Source of the DNA: Jaapia argillacea MUCL 33604
Lineage: Eukaryota > Basidiomycota > Agaricomycetes > Jaapiales > Jaapiaceae
Length of the DNA stretch: 64,000 nucleotides
Assembly (NCBI GenBank): GCA_000697665.1
Contig: KL197714.1
Location: 786,728-850,727, forward strand
Reading direction: 5' to 3'
The translations under genes and the position numbers were made by a program. Position 1 is the stretch's first letter; every line of letters begins with the position of its first letter. Below the pieces are notes generated by a model. That model was not told the origin of the DNA. It made no database searches and saw nothing but the letters and a program-made list of their open reading frames with translations. Positions 36,017 to 46,570 of this stretch are shown here, piece after piece.

Positions 36017-37412
36017 TCATTTTTGAGATCGATGGAATCGACCCCGTGGCGAATGGATCGACGAACCTGTCGTCTGGGGGAACTGGGTTGACCGATTGTC
36101 CTGTAGGATCGTATTCATATAAAAATGTGGAAGCATAATGAAAATAACGACATACAGATGTCTTCCCCATCCCACGAGCTCGGCCATACACAGGAGGCCT
36201 TCGGTCAAACGAATTGGTGTAAGAGGATCTCGGGGTGCCCGGCAAGCGGGAATGCTGTATCGTGGACGGATGTAGATAAACTGTCGCTATTGGGATCCTG
36301 GAGGAAGCGAAGAAGGGCGGTGGCCTTACGCTATAGCGCTGTCTGGTAGGGTGAGGAGTTATTCTGAATCCTGGAGGTACGAAACTACTCCTTGGCTTCA
36401 GCGAAGAAACCTGTCGAGGAGCCGAGGGCAAGTTGTACGATGGCCTAGCCCTATCAGGAACACTTTTGATCCTAAGCAGTATTGCAGGTGGATAAGTAAC
36501 GAGTGGTGTGCATACGAAGAGCAGTCGCTCACCTTGAAGAAGTCGTTCGTACACCTAGGTGACCAGTGGTCCCAAGAGCTGGTGGAGTCAACGGGACTGT
36601 TGGGCTAACTGAGTGGTCTTGCTGGATACGTTTATGATCCAACGACGCGGGTGACCCTGGTTGAATCAAACTAGTCGAATCGAAGCTGCTTCGGCACCTC
36701 ACGCAATAGCCAAGAAATTGACTGTTTCCTCCGATATGAGAGGGGTTGGCGCTGACAAGGGTTGTGGTGTCATATTCCACGTCCGGCCATGATATCGCCG
36801 TGAGTGATGAGTGGGGAGAGTCCAAGGATAAATCATCGTCGTTCACCGAATGATGTTCTACGACTCCCTGCGACGGATCCTGCCACAGCCACATTGGGCT
36901 GGTCAGGCTGACATTCGATACATTGAAGTGTTGGGACACTCACGATTTCTCGATCGTTGTCGGAATTGTCAACTGATTCGAACTCTCTCTCCAATGCGCT
37001 CAACAACAGAGACACAAGTCCATGGGATGCTTCACCGATGAGTGCTTTTGCATGAGCGCCAATTTCACGAAGATGATAAATCGCCGCATCTCCTCGAATA
37101 CTCTCGTGGGCGACTGGCAACAAAGAATTTGAGTCAACGACGGTCAATATTAATGGACCACCTGAAACGACACAGACCTGCTGAGGGAGTTGTAACTGCG
37201 GGTGCCCTAGACGCGCTGACACTGTCGACTTGGAAAGAGTGACCACGAGGGAGTTGTGGATGTGGCGGATTAGAGGTGGGCGCGCTCAACTGTGGGGGAG
37301 AGGAAGAGGACTCGTGGGAACGTCGTGGGGTCGTTGGCTCGAGAAACCTGTGCATTTGATGGTAAAGTATTCGATAAGCTTTATGGGGCGTGGGAACGGT
37401 GAAATCTCCCAT
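36017..37412 (-). CDS. Family X protein, copy X1, 380 aa (unrecognised family)
   Basis: I do not recognise this family. The best copy shows a clean five-exon model: 37178-37412, 36944-37113, 36533-36879, 36156-36462 and 36017-36100, all GT-AG, all phases matching, 1143 bases with no internal stop. Residues 1-78 are Pro/Ser-rich (PTSNPPHPQLPRG). Residues 79-135 look helical (VAHESIRGDAAIYHLREIG, then AHAKALIGEASHGLVSLLL). Residues 136-250 are acidic then Ser/Thr-rich with a CxxC pair at about 194/197 (YCVRC). Residues 251-353 are Arg/Pro/Ser-rich, ending GRARGMGKTS, and the last exon gives DNRSTQFPQTTGSSIHSPRG. No signal peptide or membrane segment is visible. Four paralogues follow on the same strand. 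The preserved frame across exons suggests it was under selection; function unknown. Confidence 0.65.
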
Positions 37413-37462
37413 ATCGGGCACTTTTGCGCGCGCTTATGAAGATTAGTAAGCAAGAATCACTC

Positions 37463-37523
37463 ACATAAGGTTCATTGCGCTGCATGGTGCAGAGCATTGC
37501 TCTGCACACCGTGAACCTTATGT
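37463..37523. repeat. 61-bp nested inverted repeat (possible MITE or hairpin)
   Basis: The ends ACATAAGGTTCA (37463-37474) and TGAACCTTATGT (37512-37523) are perfect 12-base inverted copies. Inside them GTGCAGAGCA (37487-37496) and TGCTCTGCAC (37498-37507) form a second perfect 10-base stem with a one-base loop. A smaller CGAAG/CTTCG hairpin follows near 37550. The structure lies just upstream of X1. Confidence 0.8.
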
Positions 37524-37654
37524 ATGCCGTGGGAGACTAAGCATGCCGAAGCTCGCTTCGCGCCGTCAGTTAATTAAATAATTACTACAGTAACTTATAA
37601 CTCCCAGTCGATCACTGCCCCTCCCACCTCTCTTCATCCCTTGCCCTTCCCCCC

Positions 37655-37966
37655 CCATCCATCTTCGACCACAGTTCCCGGCGGGGAGCAGTCACTACCC
37701 TGGAGACAACTGCGATAGGGAAAGTGATACACATGCATTGTGATTTATTTCATGGCTTCACAAATCAGTTTAGGAGGATTTATGAACATGATACGACTCA
37801 GAGGGCACGTAGTCTGGTTTGGTCATGTGAGATAGAGGATGAATGGGTTAGGGATGGTGAGGATGAGAAGGGTGAGGAGAGGGAATTGAAGTTGGATGTT
37901 GAATCTGTAGATGAGAGGGGGATGAGAGCTGAGTGTTCCGGCTCCTGGACCCAGCTCGAAACATAG
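37655..37966 (+). pseudogene. Fragment 2 of the small fungal gene whose intact copy is at 51291
   Basis: Matches the middle of the intact gene: AGTGATACACATGCATTG, GAACATGATACGACTCAGAG, TCTGGTTTGGTCATGTGAG, and the acidic run GDGEDEKGEERELKLDVESV. The start and the second exon are missing. It breaks off right after the block GSWTQLET, corresponding to PGPSLKHA of the intact copy, and is followed directly by transporter sequence, so it is the left part of a chimeric duplicated unit. Confidence 0.8.
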
Positions 37967-38014
37967 GATGAGCGATCAAAATTGCGAAGATGATTATCCC
38001 GCACCTCACCGCAG

Positions 38015-38895
38015 TGCCCTTGCTGGACGAGAAAGGCGTCTCTCTGAGATTGATGGAGTCCCCTTCTCGTGGGTTATCACAACCGTGCATCGTCCCTTAT
38101 GTTTATTTGTGAACGTTAGGCGGTTTCACGCCCCGACCTGTTTAGTAGCGGGGGTCGGGCTCTTCACCGGCACGTACGATATCTTCGCGGTTGGAATCGC
38201 TGTCACTATGATCGGCTATGTATACAGCGATCAGCTCGAGTGAGTGCCGGACTCTTTTTCGGAGGGTCACCCGCTCTCTCGCGCCTTGACATATCGCCAG
38301 GAGTTTGGGATCAAGTTTAGCTCCCGTTCAGCAGCAGCTGTTTATCTCCCCCTTCTAGGGCGCCACGCCGGTCGACCAGCAATTTTTTGGTTGGCTTGCG
38401 GACAGCCTTGTTCATAAGCGAATGTATATGTATGTACATCCCTTTGTCTGTGTCCCTGCCACCGTAGGCGGGTGAAGATGGCGTCGAGCTAATCATCACC
38501 AGGATTGCCACCTTTGGGCAATCGATGTCCACATCAGGACTCGCCATGAGCATTGTGGATGTGGTTATGGTGTAGTCTGGCGTTTCGTAGTAGGTTCCCT
38601 ACCAGACGTTGCCGTCCATAAGAAGTATTAATCCGTGTAGTCGGGAGTTGGATTGGGGGTGACCTCCCGTCGAGCGCGATCATCTCCGAATTCGCTACGG
38701 TCGGCCTACGCGGTAAACTCATGATTGCCGTTTTTGCTTTCCAAGGATGGGGAAATCTCCTTGGTTGCGCTGACTGCTTACAATTGCAAGGACTCCATCA
38801 TCGGCGATAGCATGCCTGCTCTCAGCCACGTGAATTATCTATGGCATCGGTTTAGGCTGTATCCCATGCGCATTGGCCATATATTTTCCCGTGGT
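38015..38895 (+). pseudogene. PHO84-like phosphate transporter pseudogene, copy A (N-terminal half)
   Basis: Remains of a major-facilitator inorganic phosphate:proton symporter. Recognisable blocks in order: EIDGVPFSW, LVAGVGLFTGTYDIFAVGIA (first membrane helix, compare VGFFTDAYDIFAINIA), ATPVDQQFFGWLAD with KRMY (the conserved loop between helices 2 and 3), ATFGQSMSTSGLAMSIV, AIISEFATVGLRGKLMIAV followed by FAFQGWGN, and a DSIIGD block. The reading frame is broken several times and VWRF carries a stop. The copy ends after the block equivalent to helix 6, at the junction with repeat R1; the C-terminal half of the transporter is absent in all four copies. Confidence 0.82.
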
Positions 38896-39225
38896 ATGTT
38901 GCGAAGTGCTCAGGCGGACGGCGCGAAGGATGAGGGAAGCAACGCCATCTGTTCGAAAAAGTCGGCACGTTGTTAGGTTTTCGGTCTCACCTCCGATCGC
39001 GACATGAGACTGCAAGGGTAGCAGGCACAACAATTGTTGAATAGATGAATACAAGCACGATAACGGCAACAGCGGTGTTCCACGAAGTTAGATAACATAC
39101 ACTCAACCAGCAACAGTAGAGGCGAGATCCAAGGGCCAGAATGTTACAGTTCGGTGATACAGCGACAAAGCATGTACATGTATGCGAAAGAAATAGAGCG
39201 AGGCGATGAAAAGAAATCATCGAAA
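38895..39225. repeat. Array repeat R1, copy b
   Basis: Starts TGTTGCGAAGTGCTCAGG directly after the transporter remnant and shares with copy a CACCTCCGATCGCGACATGAG, the GATGAATACAAGCA stretch, GTTAGATAACATACACTCAA and AGCGACAAAGCATG. Confidence 0.85.
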
Positions 39226-39253
39226 GACGATGACTACGGAGACGCGGTAATTC

Positions 39254-40556
39254 TCATTTTGGAGATCTACGGGGGTGTCGATCGCGCGATAGCGAATGGA
39301 TCGATGAACCTGTTGTCTGGGAGGAGTGGGATGACCGATTGTCCTGAAAAATATCATTCATATAAATAGGTGAGATATTGAAAATAGCGGCATACAGATG
39401 TCTTCCCCATCCCACGAGCTCGGCCATACACAGGAGGCCTTCGGTCAAACGGACTGGTGTCAGAGGACCCTGGAGTGCCTGACGAGCGGGTATGCTGTAT
39501 CATGGACGGACGTTGATAAAATGTCGCTATTGGGATCCTGGAGGAAGCGACGGGCGGTGGCCTTACGCTATAGTGCTGTCCGGTAGGGCGAGGAGGATTT
39601 CTGTATCCCGGACGTACGAAGGTATTCCTAGGCTTCGATGAAGAAGCCTGTCGAGAAGCCGATGGCATATCGACAGGGAGGGAATTGTACGATGGAATGC
39701 CTCGATGGGGGAATCTCGTGACTCTAAGTAGTATTGCAGGCTGGTAAACAACGGGTGGTATGGATAGGAAGACCAGTCACTCACTTGGCAGGAGTCGTGG
39801 GCATACACTTGCGATCCGACGACCTGGATGACCCTGACTGAACCGAACTGGTCGAATCGAAGCTCCTCTGGCAGGCTACGCAATAGTCGAGAGATTGTTC
39901 GCTCCCTCCGATACGCACAAGGTCGGGAGAGGGGTTGCCACTGACAAGGCTTGTGGTGTCACCTTCCGTGTCCAGGTATAGAGAAGATGGGGTGGGAGAA
40001 GGCGGATATGATATCGTCGTGAGTGATGATCGGGGAGAGTCCAAGAAGAAATCATCGTCGTTCACCGAACGATGTTCTGCGACTCCATGCGATGGATCCT
40101 GCCACAGCCATATTGGGCTGGTCAGGTCGATATTCGACACATCGAAACTCCGGGACACTCACGATTTCCCGATCATTGTGGGCCTTGTCAAATGTTTTGA
40201 TCACACTCTCTAATATACCCAATGACAGAGAAGCAAATCCGCGGGATGCTTCATCGATGAGTGCTTTCGTATGAGAGCCGATTTCCCGAAGATGATAAAT
40301 CGCTGCATCTCCTCGAATACTCTCGTGGGCGACTGGCAAGAACGAATTAGAATCAACAACGGGAACTATTAATGGGCTCCTTGAAACGAGACCGACCTTT
40401 TGAGGGAGTTGTAACCACCTGTGCCCTCGACGCACTGACACAATCGGCGGAGAGACAACGAGGAAGTTGTGGATGTGGTGGGTTGGAGGTTGGCGCTCTC
40501 AGCTGTGAGCCGTGGGAATGTTGTGGCCAGACGGGTGACCTGTGCTCAGCCAACAT
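39254..40556 (-). CDS. Family X protein, copy X2
   Basis: Second copy with the same exon plan as X1. The start at 40556 gives MLAEHRSPVWPQHSHGSQL; exon 2 carries VAHESIRGDAAIYHLREIG; exon 3 carries DPSHGVAEHRSVNDDD and the CxxC pair as YCVACQRSF; exon 4 reads FPHRGIPSYNSLPVDMPSAS through GRARGMGKTS; the 51-base last intron leads to DNRSSHSSQTTGSSIHSLSR and a stop at 39254. Exon 3 has about 13 extra residues (PPSPTPSSLYLD) relative to X1. All frames are open as far as I could follow. The start differs from X1: the first exons align only from the PTSNPPHPQLPR block onward. Confidence 0.6.
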
Positions 40557-40599
40557 TCGATACGATTTCGAATGAGATATGAAAAGGCGTAGCCAGGTC

Positions 40600-41117
40600 G
40601 AGACTCGGTCTGGAACGGTCCATTGACGCAGGGTTTCGCCGACGTTCCCACGCGATCCCCTTCACTTCTCATGCATCCCTCCACGCTCAAAACACAACTA
40701 CGTAGTGATACTATCATTTCCCTACTTGTGCAAAACTTTTCATCAAATGCGTATATCACGGCAACAAACAATCCTGAGCCATTCTGGTTTGGTATACAAG
40801 TACAATGATATCTTCTCCCTTATATCCATATTTTACCTGATTTATTCATCGTGAGGAATGAGCGTCGGGCACCGACCGAGACGACGACTCTGAAATGTGG
40901 CGGCGCGCGGGATATGCAATATTTCTCCGCGCGTGACAATCCGTGACTCAAGCAGGCCAATGTCACGAAATCGTCACGCAGATTGGCAGGGAGTTTCGTC
41001 CATCCTCTATTATCAGTGCCTTCTACATCTTGCAGGGAGCCGGAGAAATTTGCATTAGTATTTAATTAGGGTGCATATTTGAATCCCAAAAGCACGAGAC
41101 GAGAGGCTGAGAGGATC
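40600..41117. other. Array spacer, left of the assembly gap
   Basis: Contains GACGCAGGGTTTCGCCGAC near 40625, also found at 45000 upstream of X3, so it belongs to the array unit. No gene is seen. Confidence 0.5.
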
Positions 41118-41500
41118 NNNNNNNNNNNNNNNNNNNNNNNNNNNNNNNNNNNNNNNNNNNNNNNNNNNNNNNNNNNNNNNNNNNNNNNNNNNNNNNNNNN
41201 NNNNNNNNNNNNNNNNNNNNNNNNNNNNNNNNNNNNNNNNNNNNNNNNNNNNNNNNNNNNNNNNNNNNNNNNNNNNNNNNNNNNNNNNNNNNNNNNNNNN
41301 NNNNNNNNNNNNNNNNNNNNNNNNNNNNNNNNNNNNNNNNNNNNNNNNNNNNNNNNNNNNNNNNNNNNNNNNNNNNNNNNNNNNNNNNNNNNNNNNNNNN
41401 NNNNNNNNNNNNNNNNNNNNNNNNNNNNNNNNNNNNNNNNNNNNNNNNNNNNNNNNNNNNNNNNNNNNNNNNNNNNNNNNNNNNNNNNNNNNNNNNNNNN
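41118..41500. other. Assembly gap (383 N)
   Basis: A run of 383 undetermined bases. Any open frames crossing it are artefacts. The true length is unknown; the gap falls inside the repeat array, where assembly is difficult. Confidence 0.99.
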
Positions 41501-42140
41501 CCCATTCTACAACCACTTCATCCTTTCATAATCGGACTTCATAATCCTATTTTTAAAGTAGGAAAATAGTCTCCTGAATTTTTGGAGAGGCATCTGATGT
41601 CTGTGGAAACCACAAATTGTGTTTTGCACATGTTGCGCGTTTTGCACAAGTAGGGAACCGATAGTACACGTACACGGAGATTCATTTACAGCGCCTTTCA
41701 TCGCTTTGCGGAAAATTTGAAATTTCGTTTTCCTTTAAGCCACAAGGAGGACCGTGAGATGAGTCCTAGGACGTCTCCCAACCATGTCCCCGAGACCAGT
41801 CCTTGACACATGTCGCCAATTTGGGCAACTGTGGCGTATCAACGCTAAATGGTACCCATTGTGAACGACGCGCTTGGTGACAAAACCATATAATTTTGGA
41901 GTGCACAGTTGGTCCCCAAGAGGCACTTCTACTGTCTGCAGTTGTGTAAACGACTCCAAAATGCTCCGGAGAGAAATTACAGTCCATTCCCGCTCTAAGA
42001 GGGTTCGGACAAACCCGACACGACACGCGAAGTCCATCAAAGGCTTGAGGCCCAGAGCTGCGGAAAAATGTCGGTCGCGGACTCAGACTCGTGAAACGGG
42101 AAAACAAGAAAACGTGGATTCCGCATACTCTTGAAAAGCG
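41501..42140. other. Unassigned sequence right of the gap
   Basis: About 640 bases that do not match the other array units and show no family resemblance on either strand. A minus-strand frame of 113 codons (41766-42107) and an overlapping one of 101 codons are open but unconvincing. It may be the end of an element whose other end lies left of the gap. Confidence 0.4.
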
Positions 42141-42149
42141 CTATAATAG

Positions 42150-42345
42150 TTTCGCACTTCAATTCAAGAGGAATTATGAACATGATACAGCTCAGAGGGC
42201 ACATACTTTGGTTTTGTTATGTGAGGCAGGGGATTGTGAGGATGAGAAGGGTGAGGAGAGGAATTGAAGTCGGAACCTGTCGATGAGAGTCAGAGCAGAG
42301 CTGTGAGTGTTCCGACTCCTGGACCGAGCTTGAAACATAGGATAA
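42150..42345 (+). pseudogene. Fragment 3 of the small fungal gene whose intact copy is at 51291
   Basis: Shares TTCAATTCAAGAGGAATTAT, ATGATACAGCTCAGAGGGCA, GGATGAGAAGGGTGAGGAGA and CTCCTGGACCGAGCTTGAAA with the intact copy. It ends at the same point as fragment 2 and passes into transporter sequence. It is shorter and more decayed than fragment 2. Confidence 0.75.
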
Positions 42346-42414
42346 GCGACCACAGTTGTCAAGATGATTATCCAGCACCTCACCCCAGATCCTTCGTTCT
42401 GAACGAGAAAAGTG

Positions 42415-43310
42415 TTCTCTGAGATTGATGGAGCCCCCTTCTCGCGGGTTATCAAAACCGCGCATCGTCCCTCACATTTATTCTTGAACGCTGAGTGGTT
42501 TCGTATTAAGATTTGCTTACTTAGTAGTAGGGGGTCGGGTTGTTCACGGACGTATACAAAATCTTCGCAGTTGGAATCAGTGTCACTGTGATCGAGTATG
42601 TATATGGAGCAGCCAGCTCGAGTGAGTGTCGGACCCTTCTTTCTTTGCCCACGAATGGTTGAGGAGAGCCACCCGCACTCTCGGCCTTGGCATCTCGCCA
42701 GGAGCTCGGAATCAAGGTTAGCTCCCTTTCTGCAGCAGCTATTCATCTCCACTGAGCCTCCTTCTAGGTGGCCACACCGGTTGAAAACCTCAGCCAGCTA
42801 TTTTTTGGTTGGCTCGCGGACGTCCTTGGTCCTAAGCGAATGCGTATGTCGGTACATGCCTTCGTCTGTGTCCCTGCCCACCGTAGGCGGGTGAAGCTAA
42901 TCAACACGAGGTCTGCCACCTTTGGGCAAGCAATGTCCACATCAGGACTCGCCATCAGCATTGTGGGTGCGGTTTATGGTGTGGTCTGGCGTTTCGTAGT
43001 AGGTTTCCTACCAATATTTCCAGCCTTAAGCCAGTATTATAATCCATGTGGATGGGAGTTCGAATTGAGAGTGACGGCCTGTTGAGCGTGATCGTCTCCT
43101 CCGAATTCACCGCGGTCGGCCTAGGTCGTAAACTCATGGTGGCCGTTTTTGCTTTCCAAGGATTGGGGAATCTCTGGTTGCGCTGGCTGCTTACAAGGAC
43201 TCCATCATCGACGACACAACGCCCGCTCTCAACCATGTGAATTATCTATGGCGCCTTGTCCTCAGTTCAGGCTGTATCCCATGTGTATTGGCTAGATACC
43301 TTCGCCTGGT
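42415..43310 (+). pseudogene. PHO84-like phosphate transporter pseudogene, copy B (N-terminal half)
   Basis: Same truncated transporter as copy A with partly better preservation: ATPVENLSQLFFGWLADVLG, KRMRM, SATFGQAMSTSGLAISIVGA followed by VYGVVWRFVVG, SSEFTAVGLGRKLMVAVFAF, DSI with NHVNYLWRLVLSSGCIPCVL (helix 6 region). Frames are broken between blocks and the first helix is poor. It stops at the same R1 junction as copy A. Confidence 0.82.
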
Positions 43311-43660
43311 ATGCTGCGAAGCGCTCAGGCGGACGACGCGAAGGATAAGGGAAGCAACCCGGTCCGTTCGAAAAAGTCGGCACGTCGTTGGGTTTTCGAT
43401 CTCACCTACGATCGCGACATAGGACTACCGTAAGTGTAGGGGGCGCGATGATGGATGAATAAATAGATACAAAGCAAGATAACGGCGACAGCGGTGTTCC
43501 ACGAGGAAGTTAGATAAAATACACACAACCAGCGGTAGTGAAGGCGAGAGCCAGAATGTTAGACAGTTTGATCATCCAGCGACAAAGCATGGGCGGATGG
43601 ATACGATGTGCGAAAGAAACGGAGCGACGTGGTGAATCGAAGTCATCGAAAGAGGACGAG
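43311..43660. repeat. Array repeat R1, copy c
   Basis: Begins TATGCTGCGAAGCGCTCAGG after the transporter remnant; shares CACCTACGATCGCGACATAG, ATACAAAGCAAGATAACGGC, GGTGTTCCACGAG and AGCGACAAAGCATGGGCGG with the other copies. Confidence 0.85.
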
Positions 43661-43679
43661 TGTCGGGACGAGGACATTC

Positions 43680-44962
43680 TCATTTTGGAGATCGACGGGG
43701 GTGTCGACCGCGTGATGACGAATGGATCGATGAACCTGTTCTCTGGGAGGAGTGGGGTGACCGATTGTCCTGAAAAATATCATTTATATAAAGAGGTGGG
43801 GACATTGAAAATAGCGACAAACAGATGTATTCCCCGTCTCACGAGCTCCACTATACCCAGGAGGCCTCCGGTTAAACGGATTGCTGTAAGAGGACCTTGG
43901 GTTGCCCGACAAGCGGGAATACTGTATCGTGGACGGATGTAGATAAGATGTCGCTATTGGGATCCTGGAGGAAGCGAAGGGCGGTGGCCTTGCACTATGG
44001 TGCTGTCCGGTAGGGCGAGGAGGATTTCTGTATCCTGGAGGTACGAAGGTATTCCTCTGCTTCAACGAATAAGCCTGTCGAGAAGCCGATGGCATATCAA
44101 CAGGAAGGGAATTGTGCGATGGAATAGCTCGATCGGGGAATCTTGTGACTCTAAGTATTATTACAGGTGGGTAAATAACGGTGGGTATGGATAGGAGGAC
44201 CAGTCACTCACTTAGCAGGAGTCGTGGGCATACGCTTGCGATCCGACGACCTGGATGACCCAGACTGAATCGAACTGGTCGAATCGAAGCTCCTCTGGCA
44301 GGCTACACAATAGTCGAGAGATTGTTCGCTCCCTCCAATACGCACAAGGTCGGGAGAGGGATTGACACTGACGAGGCTTGTGGTGTCACCTTCCGTGTCC
44401 AGGTATAGAGAAGATGGGGTGGGAGAAGGCGGATATGATATCGTCGTGAGTGATGATCGGGGAGAGTCCAAGAAGAAATCATCGTCGTTCACTGAATGAT
44501 ATTCTGCGACTCCCTGCGACGGATCCTGCCACAGCCACAGTAAGCTGGTCAGGTTGACATTCGGCGCATTGAAGTGTTGGGACACTCACGATTTCCCGAT
44601 CATTGTGAGAATTGTCAAATGTTTTGATCACATTCTCTAATATACCCAACGACAGAGAAGCAAATCTTCGGGATGCTTCACCGATGAGTGCTTTCGTATG
44701 AGCGCCAATTTCCCGAAGATGATAAGTCGCTGCATCTCCTCGAATACCATCGTGGGCGACTGGCAACAACGAGTTTCAGTCAACGACCGACAATATTAAT
44801 GAACTACTTGAAACGAAACCGACCTTCTGAGGGAGTTGTGACAACCGATGCCCTCGACGCACTGACACGATCAGCGGAGAGACAACGAGGAAGTTGTGGA
44901 TGTGGTGGATTGGAGGTTGGGTGTGAGCTGTGGGAATGTTGTGGCCCGTGCTCAGCCAGCAT
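43680..44962 (-). CDS. Family X protein, copy X3
   Basis: Third copy. The start at 44962 gives MLAEHGPQHSHSSHPTSNPP. Exon 2 carries HDGIRGDAATYHLREIGAH, exon 3 YCVACQRSF and the same PPSPTPSSLYLD insert as X2, exon 4 FPDRAIPSHNSLPVDMPSAS and a GARETGNTS end where X1 and X2 have GARxxGKTS, and the last exon DNRSPHSSQRTGSSIHSSSR with a stop at 43680. X2 and X3 are closest to each other: both share the exon 3 insert and the MLAEH start. The donor of the last intron reads GTTTGT rather than GTATGT, so use of that intron is a little less sure. Confidence 0.58.
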
Positions 44963-45034
44963 TCGATACGATTGACGCGCAGCCTGGAAGGGTCGAATGA
45001 CGCAGGGTTTCGCCGACATTTCAGCGCGATCCAT

Positions 45035-45387
45035 GTCTACCGTCCAAGTAAGTTCGGATCAATCCCCTTCTCCTTTTCAGGTAAGCGGATCGCGATATGG
45101 GAAAGACATTCGGGCTCCGCACACTTGCTCACGCGTGGGCACGGAAGTGCTTGCTCCGAACCTACTTACGATCTATGAGAGTTTGCCGACAGCCGTGGAT
45201 AGTGTGTAGATGGACTGATGCTTGCCGCCGCTACGGTGGGTTTGTGCGTTTGCTCTCTGAGTGGAACTGCTATCTTGATCATGATCATATGTGTTGTGTC
45301 AAAAGTTCAAGTACGAAGTCCTTCCCTTCCAAACATTACACTCCAGGACCCTCCATCTGCCTGAATCGAAATCGCTACCTCATCACA
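45035..45387. other. Array spacer upstream of fragment 4
   Basis: No gene. The right end (GTGTCAAAAGTTCAAGTACGA and onward) matches sequence upstream of the intact gene near 51015, showing that the 5' flank of that gene was duplicated as well. Confidence 0.55.
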
Positions 45388-45487
45388 ATGCCTCGTAATC
45401 TCTATCACTCGTCCCTATTCTCCGCGCATTGGGGCCTCTTCATCCTGTACCCCGTTTCTCTCTTGCATCCCTCCATGACCACAGTTC
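45388..45487 (+). pseudogene. Fragment 4 of the small fungal gene whose intact copy is at 51291
   Basis: Holds the start region, MPRNLYHSSLFSAHWGLFIL, equivalent to the start of the intact copy (MPRSVYLLVYHSPLFPAHWG). It breaks off after TTVQ and joins transporter sequence at once, so this unit lost the middle of the gene that fragments 2 and 3 keep. Confidence 0.8.
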
Positions 45488-46010
45488 AGGTGTCGCGTTC
45501 TCTCTGAGATCGACGGAACCCCCTTCTCGTGGGTTATCACAACCGTGTATCGCCCCTTCATATTTATGGTGAAAGTAGGTGGTTTCATATCAAGATCTAC
45601 TTAGTGGCAGGAGCTCGGGATCAAGGTTAGCTCCCATTCTGCAGCAGCTGTTTATCACCACAGAGCCTCTCCTTCTAGGTGGCCACACCGGTTGAAAATC
45701 TACTCGGCCGGCCAGTTTTCGGTTGGCTTGCGCACGTCCTTGGCCGTAAGGGAATGTATATGTCTCTACATCCCTTCATCTACCCCTGCTCACCATAGGC
45801 GGGTGAAGATGGCGTCGAGCTAATCATCACCAAGTCCGCTACGTTTGGGCAAGCAATGTCTGCCTAAGGACCCGCCATTGAGCGTTGTGGTCCGGCGTTT
45901 CATAGTAGGTTTCCTACCAAACATTGTCGTCCATGACAAGTATTGATCCATGTAGATGGAAGTTGGAATTGGGGGTGACCGCCCGTTGAGCGCGATCATC
46001 CACTGCATGG
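45488..46010 (+). pseudogene. PHO84-like phosphate transporter pseudogene, copy C (shortened)
   Basis: Keeps the EIDGTPFSW block, then passes directly to the helix 2-3 region (GGHTG at the old splice site, FGWLAHVLG); the first membrane helix is deleted. Weak traces of the later blocks follow to about 46000. It ends where repeat R1 copy d starts. More decayed than copies A and B. Confidence 0.7.
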
Positions 46011-46360
46011 TCGTACGAGGGATTTTTGAGGAGGAGCTGTAACACTTGGATGTTGCGAAGTGCTCAGGCGGACAGAGCTAAGGTTGAGGGCAGCAACATA
46101 ATTCGTTCCAAAAAGTCGGTGCGTGGATGGGCTTTCGATCCCAAGATCTCACCAGACACAACAATTGATGAATAAATGAATACAAAGCAAGATAACAGCG
46201 ACAGCGGGTTTCGACGAGTTAGATAACATACAGTACACTCAAGTAGTAGTCGTGAGGCGAGGTCCAATAGCCAGAATGTTAGACAGTTCGATCATACAGT
46301 GACAAAGCATAGGTAGAAGGACATAGTACGCGAAAGAAATAGTGCGACGTGCCGAATAGA
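46000..46360. repeat. Array repeat R1, copy d
   Basis: Begins with CTGCATGGTCGTACGAGGGA, shared with copies a and f, and continues with GATGTTGCGAAGTGCTCAGG, ATACAAAGCAAGATAACAGC, ACATACAGTACACTCAA and CAGTGACAAAGCATAGG. Copies d and e share the extra ACAGT in ACATACAGTACAC, which groups them. Confidence 0.85.
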
Positions 46361-46570
46361 CATTGACAGAGGACTGTGGTGAGGAGAAAATCCTCATTTT
46401 TGAGATCTATGGCGGGTGTCGCGTGATAGTGAATGGATGGGTGGACCTGTCGCCTGGGCTGACCGATGGTCCTGTAAGATCGTTTTGTAGGAAAAATGTG
46501 GGGGCATATGCAATATAACGACATACAGATATGTTCCCCATCCAGTGAGTTTGGCCCAGGGCACCTTCGG

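Noticed and set aside
37798-38090. Ser-rich minus-strand frames repeated at 42192-42465 and 51417-51819
   Set aside because: They are antisense to the acidic stretch of the small fungal gene and its fragments.
38317-38553. Minus-strand frame (MLMASPDVDIDCP...) repeated at 42764-42961 as a possible gene family
   Set aside because: It is the antisense of the transporter blocks ATFGQ to SIV, and repeats only because the pseudogenes repeat.
41055-41531. Three open frames of about 150 codons across the N run
   Set aside because: They consist almost wholly of undetermined bases and are artefacts of the assembly gap.
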